Origin: Lentzea atacamensis
GTDB taxonomy: Bacteria > Actinomycetota > Actinomycetes > Mycobacteriales > Pseudonocardiaceae
Length of the DNA stretch: 64,000 nt
Direction of reading: 5' to 3'
Assembly: GCF_003269295.1 (NCBI RefSeq)
Contig: NZ_QLTT01000005.1
Location: 310,001 to 374,000 of the forward strand
In this document: piece after piece, positions 53,150 through 62,057 of the stretch
Numbering within the stretch: the stretch's first letter is position 1
Layout: the number at the start of each line of letters is the position of its first letter
Position numbers and translations under genes: made by a program
Notes under the pieces: generated by a model
What the model was told of the DNA's origin: nothing
The model's database searches: none
The model's input: only the letters and a program-made list of their open reading frames with translations

Positions 53150-56100
53150 CCGGTGGCAACCCAGTCGCGCCGGGATCATCAACGTCTGGCGCTACTACGA
53201 CGAGATCTTCACCTTCCACCAGGGCAGACTGCTGCTCAGGGGGCCCAACGGCACGGGCAAGTCGAAGGCGCTCGAGCTGCTGCTGCCGTACCTCTTCGAC
53301 GCGAACCTGCGCCCGCACCGGCTGTCGACGTTCGGCAGCGCGGACCGCACCATGCACTGGAACCTCATGGGCGAGGGCAACCAGGGCAGCACCCGCGTCG
53401 GCTACGTGTGGCTGGAGTTCCAGCACGGCGACGAGTGGTTCACGTGCGGCGCGCGGTTGCAGGCGACCACGAACACGTCCAACGTCACCGCCACGTACTT
53501 CACGACGTCCTTGCGCGTCGGCGACCTGGCGCTGGTGAACGAGGCCGGGCGGCCGTTGACCAAGACGGATCTCGTTGCGGCGATTGGCGAGCACGGCGTT
53601 GTGCACGCCTCACCGGCCGACTACCGGCACACGGTGCGGACGACGTTGTTCCCCGGCGTCACCGAGCAACGGTACGACTCGCTGATCACCGCGCTGCTGC
53701 AGCTGCGGACACCGAAGCTGTCCGAGCGGCTCGACCCGAGCGTGCTGTCCTCATTGCTGTCCAGGGCACTTCCGCCGCTGGACCAGTCGGATCTCACCGA
53801 GATCGCCGAGGGTTTCGAACGGCTCGACCGCCAGCGCGAGGAGCTGCGCAGGCTCGACGAGGAGATCATCACCGCCGAGCGTCTCGCGGAGATCCAGCGC
53901 ACCTACGCGCAACGCGTGCTGGGCGCGGCAGCACACGCGTTGTCGTCTTCTTCTGAGCGACTCGAAGACCTGACACGCGCCGCGCGGATGAGCGAACGGC
54001 GTTATCAGCGGCAGGTCACCCTGGCCGACGAGGCCTTCGAGCAACTGGCGGCGTTGGGGCGTGAGGCGAACGCGGTCGACGCGGAGATCGCCGGCATCTC
54101 CGACCTGCCCGCCTACCAGGAGGGCAAGCAGCTCGACCTGTTGCGGCAACAGCATTCCGCCGCGGTCCAACGTGCCGCCGAAGCGGCTGCACACGCCGCG
54201 AAACTGCGTGCGCGTGCCGTTGCGGACGAGGAACACGCCGCTCAGGCCAAGTCGGACGCGGCGGCACGCGCTGACGACGTGCGGCATTCGGCTCTCGAAG
54301 CCCGGGAAGCCGCCGAGCGCGCGGGTATGTCGTCGGTGTTCGAGGAGATCGACGCGACCACTGTAGACACAAAAACAGGCGCGCGGGCGAGCCGGCAGCT
54401 GCTCAGCGACGCCGTGGACGCCCGTTCCGCCGAGATCAGCGCGATCATGCGTGCCGTTGCCGTTCACGAGAGGGCCATCGACGCACGGGACGCCGCACGC
54501 CAACGGCTCGACGAAACGCACGAAGAGCTCGAACTGGCCACGGATGCCGAAGCGGCGGCGCAGCAGGCGTTCGAGCAAGCGTTTGCGAAGTTCGGGGCCG
54601 ACTTCGAGACGTGGGCGCACGGCTGCTCCGAGCTGCGCGTATCCGAGCACGGCGAGGTCTCCGAAGCCGCTGCCCTCGCGCGCGAGGAGTTCAGCGCGAT
54701 CGAGGCACGGCTGCACGAAACGCGCACGGCGTTGAACGGCCAACTCGCGCAGTACAACGCCATCCGCGAGAAGCTCGCCAATCAGGTCGACGTACCACCG
54801 CCCGCGCCGTACACCCGCGACGCCGCGTACCGCTCTTCTGCCGTGGGTGCTCCTCTGTGGCGCCTGGTGAACTTCCGTCCCGGCACGCCACCCGACGTGT
54901 GCGCCGCCGTCGAAGCCGCCCTGGAAGCCTCGGGACTGCTGGACGCGTGGCTCACGCCGGGCAACTCGTTCGGGCTCTCCGACCAGGACCGCTTCGCCGA
55001 ACCACTGCTGGCGGCACCCGCTCCCGGCACCACACTGCTCGAAGTACTGGTCACCGACGACGACCGCGCCCATCGGTTCTTGGAAGGCATCGCGTTCGGT
55101 GAAACCGCCACGGGTCACACGGCGGCCATCGGCGCGGACGGGACCTGGCGCCTGGCCAACGTCCACGGCAGCTGGACCAAGCCCTTCCCCACCTACATCG
55201 GCGCCGACTCCCGCCGACGCGCTCGGGCGGGCCGGATCGCCGAGCTCACCGGCCTGATCGAGCAGCTCGCCACCGACCTGGCCGGTGTCGACGCGGCGCT
55301 GTCGCAGATCGCCGTCCGCCGCGCGACCCTGGCCGGCGAGCTCGCCAGGCAGCCGTCGACCGACTCGGTCGAGATCGCGGAGGAACAACGCACCAAGGCG
55401 CAGTTGCGTTGCGCGGCAAGGAAAGACGCCGTCGCTTCCGCGACGCGCCAGGTGTCCGAGGCCGAGACCGCCGTGGCAGAGACGCTGCGGATGGTCAACG
55501 GCGAGGTCTCCGTGAACCCGCACGCTGTCGCCGCATTCCGCACCGCGGGCCACCGCTGGCTGGACGACCGTCACGACGCCTTCGCCGCGGAAGCCGCTGC
55601 TGCCGAAGCGATGAACCGGTCGTCGGTGAGCAACGCCCTGGCCGACGAAGCCGAGGAAGCCGCCTCCGCCCGCCAGCAGGAGGCAGCCGACGTCGCCATC
55701 ACCCTGGAGACCGTCGAACGTTCCGCGGGCTCCGAGTTCCATGCCCTCGACCAGCAGCTCATCACGTTGCGCGCCAAGGCCCTCGAACTGGCGGAGCAGC
55801 GCGAAACGTTGCAGGACAAGCAGACCTCTCTAGCGCGGACCCTCGGTACGTTGGAGGAGAAGCGCAAGGTCGACACATCGCGTGCCACAGAAGCCGCGGC
55901 CGTGCGGGACGCGGCCGAGGCCCGCTACCGCCACCTCACCAGTGGCCACCTGCCGGCCGACGCCGGCGACCTGCCAGAGGGCCCGGTGGACGCGCGGCTG
56001 ATCCGCGACGCCGAGACCCGCCTGGGTCTTGCCGTGCACCAGGCCCAACAACAACTGGCGGGCCGCATCGACCTGTCACTGGAACCCGACGACGATGTCG

Positions 56101-56939
56101 CTGTCCTGAGCGCAACCCTCGATGGCGCGCGCATGGGCGCACACGCGCTGCTGGTTGCGTTGCAGGCCGAACGCGACCGCATGCGCACACACATCACCGA
56201 CGCCGAACGCGACCTCTTCGACCAAACCCTCACCGGCGACACCCGAAGGCACATCGCCCAGCGCATCCAGGGCGCCGCCGAACTCGTCGACACGATGAAC
56301 CAACGCTTGGAGCGCGTCCAAACCGCGTCCGGCATCCGCGTGCAGCTCGTCTGGCAGGTGGATCCCCAACTGCCGCCCGGCACCCGCGAGGCCCGCGACC
56401 TGCTGCTGCGCTCAGACCTCGACGCCGAGGAACGCGCTGTGCTGCACCAGTTCTTCCGCGAGCGAGTGGAAGAGGCCCGCGCACACGACACCGCAACGGG
56501 CTGGGAACAACAACTCGCCCAGGTCCTGGACTACACGACGTGGCACCAGTTCGTCGTGAAGGTGGACCGCGGCGACGGCTGGGTCCCTGTCACGAAACGC
56601 GTCCACGGCGCGTTGTCCGGCGGTGAAAAGGCCATCGTGCTGCACCTGCCGTTGTTCGCCGCGGCGGCCGCGCACTACCAGGCGACGCCCACCGCACCTC
56701 GCCTGATCCTGCTGGACGAGGTCTTCGTCGGTGTCGACGCCACGAACCGCGGCCAGTTGCTGGAGCTGCTGGTCGCGTTCGATCTCGACCTCGTGCTCAC
56801 GTCGGACCACGAGTGGTGCGACTACCGGGAGCTGACCGGCATCGCGATCCACCAGCTCACCACGGGCACCGATGGCGACGACGCGGTGACGACGGTCCGC
56901 TTCACGTGGGACGGCCACAGCCTCAAGGCCGATGACTGA
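53142..56939 (+). CDS. jetC: Wadjet type II SMC-like ATPase JetC (TIGR02680 family)
   Basis: 1265 residues. Walker A is at 34-42 (GPNGTGKSKA). Two long coiled coils rich in Ala/Glu/Arg follow (about 240-580 and 780-1080) around a hinge-like segment (VGAPLWRLVNFRPGTPPDVC, near 640-760). The ABC signature LSGGEK is at 1158-1163 and Walker B ILLDEVFVGVD near 1189-1199. This is the motor that extrudes DNA in Wadjet. All ATPase motifs are intact. The end overlaps the convergent DUF6998 gene by 17 bp. No jetD follows. Confidence 0.9.
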   Translation: MTDRWQPSRAGIINVWRYYDEIFTFHQGRLLLRGPNGTGKSKALELLLPYLFDANLRPHRLSTFGSADRTMHWNLMGEGNQGSTRVGYVWLEFQHGDEWFTCGARLQATTNTSNVTATYFTTSLRVGDLALVNEAGRPLTKTDLVAAIGEHGVVHASPADYRHTVRTTLFPGVTEQRYDSLITALLQLRTPKLSERLDPSVLSSLLSRALPPLDQSDLTEIAEGFERLDRQREELRRLDEEIITAERLAEIQRTYAQRVLGAAAHALSSSSERLEDLTRAARMSERRYQRQVTLADEAFEQLAALGREANAVDAEIAGISDLPAYQEGKQLDLLRQQHSAAVQRAAEAAAHAAKLRARAVADEEHAAQAKSDAAARADDVRHSALEAREAAERAGMSSVFEEIDATTVDTKTGARASRQLLSDAVDARSAEISAIMRAVAVHERAIDARDAARQRLDETHEELELATDAEAAAQQAFEQAFAKFGADFETWAHGCSELRVSEHGEVSEAAALAREEFSAIEARLHETRTALNGQLAQYNAIREKLANQVDVPPPAPYTRDAAYRSSAVGAPLWRLVNFRPGTPPDVCAAVEAALEASGLLDAWLTPGNSFGLSDQDRFAEPLLAAPAPGTTLLEVLVTDDDRAHRFLEGIAFGETATGHTAAIGADGTWRLANVHGSWTKPFPTYIGADSRRRARAGRIAELTGLIEQLATDLAGVDAALSQIAVRRATLAGELARQPSTDSVEIAEEQRTKAQLRCAARKDAVASATRQVSEAETAVAETLRMVNGEVSVNPHAVAAFRTAGHRWLDDRHDAFAAEAAAAEAMNRSSVSNALADEAEEAASARQQEAADVAITLETVERSAGSEFHALDQQLITLRAKALELAEQRETLQDKQTSLARTLGTLEEKRKVDTSRATEAAAVRDAAEARYRHLTSGHLPADAGDLPEGPVDARLIRDAETRLGLAVHQAQQQLAGRIDLSLEPDDDVAVLSATLDGARMGAHALLVALQAERDRMRTHITDAERDLFDQTLTGDTRRHIAQRIQGAAELVDTMNQRLERVQTASGIRVQLVWQVDPQLPPGTREARDLLLRSDLDAEERAVLHQFFRERVEEARAHDTATGWEQQLAQVLDYTTWHQFVVKVDRGDGWVPVTKRVHGALSGGEKAIVLHLPLFAAAAAHYQATPTAPRLILLDEVFVGVDATNRGQLLELLVAFDLDLVLTSDHEWCDYRELTGIAIHQLTTGTDGDDAVTTVRFTWDGHSLKADD

Positions 56940-57444
56940 ACAACGCCAGGAGCTCCCGCTGCTCCAGGGTGAGGACGAAGGCCGGGTTGTGCCGCGGATA
57001 GACCTCCGCGGCCTCCCACACGTGCCCGCGCACGCTGGACGCCACACCGATCTTGCGTCCACGCGCCCGAAGATCGGCCACGACGGTCGCGGCGTCGAAC
57101 AGGTACACGGCGTCGATGGCCAACGGCCGCACCGCGCCGGGTGAGCTCTCCGCCGGCGCCTTCGGACCGGTCAGCACGAGGTAGCAGTCCGGCCCGTCCT
57201 CGCGCAGGTCCAGCAGGTTGTCCCGCTTCAGGTACCACCTGATGTTCACGGTCCGGCCGTCCGCGAACCGGCCGTCCACGCCCTTGGCCGTGGTTTGCTG
57301 CTCCAGCTCGATCCCGAAGATCCGGGCCGCGATCCAGTCGCCGAGGTGGCCGGGGAGCGCGGGGCGCCGGATGCACGCCGACAGCGCGGCGTCGATGCGG
57401 TTGCGCTCCCGGACCAGCTCGGCGACCTGTACCACTTCGTTCAC
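56923..57444 (-). CDS. DUF6998-like protein
   Basis: 173 residues from GTG 57444 (GGGAGG 6 bp upstream; GTGA overlap with the upstream exonuclease gene). The pattern RNRIDAALSACIRRPALPGH, LGDWIAARIFGIELEQQTTA, VDGRFADGRTVNIRWYLKRD, then LLDLREDGPDCYLVLTG resembles DUF6998 proteins. The D-(x)n-VNIRWYLK stretch recalls the core of PD-(D/E)xK nucleases, but the acidic pair is not clear. Function unknown. Its 3' end overlaps jetC on the other strand. Confidence 0.6.
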   Translation of the reverse strand: MNEVVQVAELVRERNRIDAALSACIRRPALPGHLGDWIAARIFGIELEQQTTAKGVDGRFADGRTVNIRWYLKRDNLLDLREDGPDCYLVLTGPKAPAESSPGAVRPLAIDAVYLFDAATVVADLRARGRKIGVASSVRGHVWEAAEVYPRHNPAFVLTLEQRELLALFSHRP

Positions 57445-58325
57445 GCGCGCCCTCCCGTGAGCTCACCGAGCAGTCCCGCGAACAGGTCCTCGGAGACGAT
57501 CGGAATGCCGTAGCTGCGAGCCTTGTCCGCCTTGCCCGACAAGGAATCCGGGTCCGCCGCGATCACCAGCGCCGTCTTCTTGGTGACCCCGCCCTTCACC
57601 GACGGACCGGCGGACAACGCCCGGCTCTCCCACACCTCGCGCGGCTCACGCATCTCACCGGTCAAGACCACGAGGTCCCCCAGCCGTGCAGTGCGGAGTG
57701 GGCGGTACCCATCGGCACGCCGGCCGGCGAGCAGCACGCGGCGAGCGAACGGAACGAAGCGCCGAGGTACCGGCCCGCGAGCTTCATCGTGCACAGCCCC
57801 GTCCGAGCAGCACTTCCTGGCGAAGCTGGTGCGGCTGCTGCCTCCCCGGGAGTTGGTCGATCGGCATCTCTCCGTGGAGGAGCAGGAGGACCTGCTCGAC
57901 GTCGCTCGTGCGCTCGGCCTGGGGCTGCTGGAGGTTCTGGGCCTGCACCGCGAGTACCTCACCGCGCTGGGCGAGGCCGCTCGGGAGGACGGGGTGGTGA
58001 CGGCCGACGAGGAGGCCGATCTGCGGCTGGTCGCGTCGCTGCTCGGGGTGGACGTGGTGCCGCGGCGCTCCGTCCGGCTGTCGAGCCGTGCGGCGAGCTC
58101 ACCGGCGATGCCCGCGAAGTCGGGGGCGCGACGGGCTTCCGCGGCGCTGATGCCGTGCACGTGCTGGGCGCCCAGGTCGCGTCGCGGGTTGACCAGCGGG
58201 CACCACTCGTCGGTGCGGCGGCCGGGCACGTCCACGTGGACCACGGCGACCTCGATCACCCGATGGTGGTGGCCCGGTGAGAGTCCGGTGGTTTCCACGT
58301 CGACGACCGCATAGCCGTTGCTCAT
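57441..58325 (-). pseudogene. DEDD exonuclease-TerB-BRCT protein, internally rearranged
   Basis: The minus strand begins with an intact ExoI motif (YAVVDVETTGLSPGHHHRVI, HVHGISAAEARRAPDFAGIA) up to LAARLDS near 58080. Positions 57806-58069 then carry, on the plus strand, HFLAKLVRLLPPRELVDRHL, EEQEDLLDVARALGLGLLEV and EADLRLVASLLGVDVV. That is the TerB-like helical domain normally found between exonuclease and BRCT. The minus strand resumes with GLCTMKLAGRYLGASFRSLA and GTAHSALH (57800-57680), then, in another frame, the BRCT end GDLVVLTGEMREPREVWESR to 57441. The ExoII region (VAHNxxFD) is missing. The gene cannot make the normal enzyme. Confidence 0.75.
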
Positions 58326-58357
58326 GCCGGGGGTGTCGTTCGGACCCGTGCTTTCTG

Positions 58358-60631
58358 TTATCTGTTGTCATCCGAAAGGATTAACGCGAGCTCGCCGCGG
58401 GTGGCGATGCCGAGCTTCGCGTAGGCGTTCGACAGGTGGTTGTCCACGGTGCGCGCGGAGATCACCAGCAACGAGGCGATCTCCTTGTTCGTCAGGCCAC
58501 GTGCGGCCAGCACGGCGATTTCGCGCTCGCGACGGGTGAGCGGTGTCGCGGTCATCAGCGCCAACGCCGGAGTGCGCGCGCCCTCGCAGAAGCGCATCAG
58601 ACGTCCGAACAACGCGCGATTGCCCGACTCCGCGGCCGCTTCCGCCGCGAGCAGCATGTAGCCGCCCTCCTCGAACCGCGCGGCGACCTCCATCAACGCG
58701 TCGGAGTCGTTGCGCACCAACGCATCCGCGTGCGCGAAGAACACCGGCTCGAGCAAGCCGGTGTTCGAAGAAGCAAGCTCCCCCAACCGTTCCACAGCAT
58801 CAGCCGCGTGCCCCAGCCGTACAGCCTCGTGCAACAACAGCGCCTCAACAGCGAACTCACCGTGCGCACGAGCGTCCGCCGCCGCCTCGAACGGTGACGC
58901 GCCACCCGCCCAGATGCGAGCGAGCCACAGCCCGAACCGGTAGGGCCGCTGCCCCTTCGGCACCAGCTTCTCCGCCTCGGCCAACACCGAGCGCGCGTCA
59001 TTGCCCAGCAACGCCTCCACGTGTGCGAGTTCGCACAACTGCGCGAACGGCCGGACAGGCCGTGCCTCGCGCAGCAACCGCCGAGCCTCCAAGAGCCGTC
59101 CACCTGCGCGTGCCAGGCCGGCCAGCGACACCGTCCAGAGGGTCCGCATGGAATCCCACTCGGCCTTCTCCCGATGCGCTTGTACGGCAAGACGTTCCGC
59201 ATTGGCCAGATCGCCGTGCATGGAGTACACGAACACTTCGGCGAACACCGTCGTCTCGAACCCCAGCCCGACGCTGGGATCGAGCGAAATGACCGGGAAC
59301 GGCCCCACGTAGCGGCCCTGCACCGCGTCGGCCAACGCGAGGATCGCGGCCTCGTCCGGCGAGTCGTACGACAACAGCGCACGGACCTCGTCGTACTTAC
59401 CCGCGTCGAACAGCAGCACCGACTGTGCGACGTGGTCCTCGAGCAGCGCCGCCGCTTCCTCGCTGCGTCCGAGGCCCCATCCGAGGTTCAGGGCACGCAT
59501 CGTGCGCACCTCGATCGGGTCGTCATCGGTCGCGACCATCGCGAAGACCTCTTCTGCCTCCTCACCACGATCGGTGAAGATCAGCACCTCGGCCAGCAAC
59601 CGTCCGGCCTCCACACCACCACCGACGGCCCATGCGGCGCGTGCGAGTCGTTCCGCCAGTGCCACACCACCCGTCGCAGTGGCCAAACGCCCGGCCCTCA
59701 GCAGCTCCGCCGGGTCGTCCGCCGTACCGCTGTCCAGCCGCAACACGGCTACGCGCAACGGATCGTCCAGCACCGAAGCCAGATAGCGCTGATGGTTGCG
59801 CTTGCGCAGAGGAGGACACTGCGCGCGCAACACCTCGCCGTACAACGGATGCGCGAGCCTCAAACCGTCATCAGAAACGGTGACAAGCCCGTCCAACGCC
59901 TCGGAAGCCCCCAGGTCCAGCGGCTCACCGAAAGCGAGCAGCTCCAGCACCCGGCGTTCGTCGGCGGGCACCGCGGCGAGGTGCGCCTCGATCAGCTCCA
60001 CCAGCCGCGGCGACAGCGGCAACGGCCCGTCCAACGACCAGACACCGCCGTGCGACGTCCACTGCGCCGCGAAGTGCATCTCCCGCAGCAGCAACATGTT
60101 GCCGGCCGACGCGGTCCACAACCGGTCGGCCGTAGCGCTGTCGACCGGACCACCGAGCACGGTCTCCAGCACTTCGACCACTGCACTTCGCCCGAGCGGC
60201 TCGAGCTCGATGCGCGGCAGCAGTTCATCCTTCCACAGCGCCACAACGGGATCCGGCGCAAGCTCGCCCGAACGCAGTGTCGCCACCACCACGGCCTCGC
60301 GATGCTGCACGAGCATGTGCAGCAGGCCTGCTGATGCGTCATCGAGCAGATGCACGTCATCGACCACGACGACGCGACCGGCAACAGCCGTCCGTGCGGC
60401 GGTCAGCATCGCCAACGGCGAGGGGTCCACCGACGGCAAGAAGGGTGCCATGACGCCGAGCGGAATCGCCGACATCGCGGACGTCGCGCGCAACCGGACG
60501 TCGCACGCCACCTCGTCCAACAGCCGCGTCTTGCCCACACCGGCAGGTCCAGCCACGATCATCCCGCCGCCCCGCACCGCCCGCCGGACCGCGGCGAGCT
60601 CGGCGTCCCGCCCCACGAACGGCCACCCCAT
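58358..60631 (-). CDS. Large ATPase/LuxR-type transcriptional regulator (LAL-like)
   Basis: 757 residues. Residues 5-35 carry FVGRDAELAAVRRAVR and Walker A AGPAGVGKTRLL (Lys34); Walker B is VVVVDDVHLLDD. A long helical TPR-like middle follows. The C-terminal LuxR HTH is LTRREREIAVLAARGLTNKE, IASLLVISARTVDNHLSNAY. LAL regulators activate neighbouring pathways, often secondary metabolism, after binding a ligand. It is divergent from a P450 with 84 bp between, the probable target. Confidence 0.88.
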   Translation of the reverse strand: MGWPFVGRDAELAAVRRAVRGGGMIVAGPAGVGKTRLLDEVACDVRLRATSAMSAIPLGVMAPFLPSVDPSPLAMLTAARTAVAGRVVVVDDVHLLDDASAGLLHMLVQHREAVVVATLRSGELAPDPVVALWKDELLPRIELEPLGRSAVVEVLETVLGGPVDSATADRLWTASAGNMLLLREMHFAAQWTSHGGVWSLDGPLPLSPRLVELIEAHLAAVPADERRVLELLAFGEPLDLGASEALDGLVTVSDDGLRLAHPLYGEVLRAQCPPLRKRNHQRYLASVLDDPLRVAVLRLDSGTADDPAELLRAGRLATATGGVALAERLARAAWAVGGGVEAGRLLAEVLIFTDRGEEAEEVFAMVATDDDPIEVRTMRALNLGWGLGRSEEAAALLEDHVAQSVLLFDAGKYDEVRALLSYDSPDEAAILALADAVQGRYVGPFPVISLDPSVGLGFETTVFAEVFVYSMHGDLANAERLAVQAHREKAEWDSMRTLWTVSLAGLARAGGRLLEARRLLREARPVRPFAQLCELAHVEALLGNDARSVLAEAEKLVPKGQRPYRFGLWLARIWAGGASPFEAAADARAHGEFAVEALLLHEAVRLGHAADAVERLGELASSNTGLLEPVFFAHADALVRNDSDALMEVAARFEEGGYMLLAAEAAAESGNRALFGRLMRFCEGARTPALALMTATPLTRREREIAVLAARGLTNKEIASLLVISARTVDNHLSNAYAKLGIATRGELALILSDDNR

Positions 60632-60715
60632 GCCGTCAGGCTAGGGGATCGGGGCGGTGAAGATGGGTGATCGCCTACTCAGGCCTTCGACCAGCGCAAA
60701 CACCACCATGAGCGC

Positions 60716-61768
60716 ATGAGCTTCTTCGCAGATCCGACCCCGTACTTCGACCAGTGGCGCGAGCAGGGGCCCGCGCTGATCGATTCTCCGGACGGCCAGA
60801 AGACGTGGATGATCAGCCGCTACGACGACGTCGTGCAGGCGCTGAGCCACCCCGGCCTCAGCAGCGCCATCGTCCCTGGCGGCATGCTGAACCACACCGA
60901 CCCACCGGAGCACACGCAGCTGCGCAAGCCCATCGCGCGCGCGTTCTCCACACGGCGTATGGAGGCGCTACGGCCGCGCATCGAGCGGATCACCAACGAC
61001 CTGCTCGACGCGTGGGAGACCGAAGAAGAGGTCGACGTGATCGACACCTTCGCGTATCCGCTGCCGATCACGGTCATCTGTGAACTGATGGGTGTGCCCG
61101 AAAGTGACAGAAGCGAGGTCCGCACGCTCACCTCCGAGCTGATGGCCCCGGACACCATGGTCGAGGCCTACGGCAAGTTCGCGCTGTACGTGCAGCGCCT
61201 CCTGGAGGCCAAGGAGCCCGGTGACGACGTCATCACCGAGCTCCGCGACGAACCGAACCTCGTGCAGAACCTCGTGTTGCTCATCACAGCCGGGCACGAG
61301 ACGACGGTGCAGCTCATCGGCAACGGTCTGCTCGCGCTGCTGCGCGATCCCGTCATGAAGCAGAGGTTGATCGACGACCCGATCCTCATTCCGGACGCCG
61401 TCGACGAGCTTCTGCGCCACGACGGCCCGCTGGCGCTGGGGGTGTCTCGGATCGCCACGTCCGACGTGGTCATCGGAGGGGTCACGATTCCGCAGTCCTC
61501 GCAGGTCACCGTCTCACTTGGGGCGGCGAACCGGGATCGGACCCGGTACCCGGATCCGGACGCGTTGCAGCTGGGCCGAGACCCACACGTCTCGTTCGGG
61601 CACGGGATCCACTACTGCGTGGGAGCGCGGCTGGCTCGCATGGAGGGCGAGATCGCGTTCGGAACACTTCTGCGGCGTTTCCCGGAACTCGCGCTCGCCG
61701 CTGAGCCCGAGTGGCGGGAGGCATTCATCCGAGGCTTGGCGTCATTTCGCGTGCGACCGAAGCCCTGA
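60716..61768 (+). CDS. Cytochrome P450, compact
   Basis: 350 residues, about 50 shorter than usual. All key motifs are present: HTDPPEHTQLRK (C helix), the I helix LLITAGHETTVQL, ExxR in DELLRHDGP, and the heme loop FGHGIHYCVGARLA with Cys. The savings are in loops: the B-C region (SSAIVPGGMLNHT) and the F-G to I connection (EAKEPGDDVITELRDEPNLV). ATG 60716 is the only reasonable start. Substrate unknown; redox partners not nearby. Probably under control of the divergent LuxR-type regulator. Confidence 0.87.
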   Translation: MSFFADPTPYFDQWREQGPALIDSPDGQKTWMISRYDDVVQALSHPGLSSAIVPGGMLNHTDPPEHTQLRKPIARAFSTRRMEALRPRIERITNDLLDAWETEEEVDVIDTFAYPLPITVICELMGVPESDRSEVRTLTSELMAPDTMVEAYGKFALYVQRLLEAKEPGDDVITELRDEPNLVQNLVLLITAGHETTVQLIGNGLLALLRDPVMKQRLIDDPILIPDAVDELLRHDGPLALGVSRIATSDVVIGGVTIPQSSQVTVSLGAANRDRTRYPDPDALQLGRDPHVSFGHGIHYCVGARLARMEGEIAFGTLLRRFPELALAAEPEWREAFIRGLASFRVRPKP

Positions 61769-62009
61769 CGGCTGCTCTGGCAGCCGGCAGGTCGTCGACC
61801 GCGTAAATCTCCGGACAGGAGGCGATGACGAGATCCTTTTCTGACGCAACAGTCAGCAAAGAAACTTTCTCGGTCAACGACTTGGCTTGCCGGACAACTC
61901 CCTTGGCATCGACGCGGATCAACGTGACCCACGTCTCTGACCAGGGAAAGTCCGCGACGGCGCTGGATTTACGCAGGCCTTCCACATCGAACTCGGCAAA
62001 TCTGGGCAT
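61725..62009 (-). CDS. Small hypothetical protein
   Basis: 94 residues. No family recognised. The sequence has AEFDVEGLRKSSAVADFPWS, WVTLIRVDAKGVVRQAKSLT and VIASCPEIYAVDDLPAARAA. Codon use is less GC-biased than the neighbours. GGAGG sits only 1 bp before the ATG, unusually close. The end overlaps the convergent P450 by 44 bp. Confidence 0.5.
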   Translation of the reverse strand: MPRFAEFDVEGLRKSSAVADFPWSETWVTLIRVDAKGVVRQAKSLTEKVSLLTVASEKDLVIASCPEIYAVDDLPAARAAVRASVAREMTPSLG

Positions 62010-62057
62010 GCCTCCAAGATAACGAGTGAAGGTTGCGGAAAGTCAAAGATCACCCTT

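Noticed and set aside
57799-58076. Target-site duplication of a mobile element around the inverted segment
   Set aside because: The flanking CCGTCCG repeats are only 7 bp, the segment is part of the gene itself with no transposase or terminal repeats, and neighbouring sequence is deleted.
50658-58325. A complete Wadjet system including the exonuclease as its nuclease
   Set aside because: The exonuclease-BRCT gene is rearranged, on the other strand, and belongs to a common housekeeping-like family rather than JetD.
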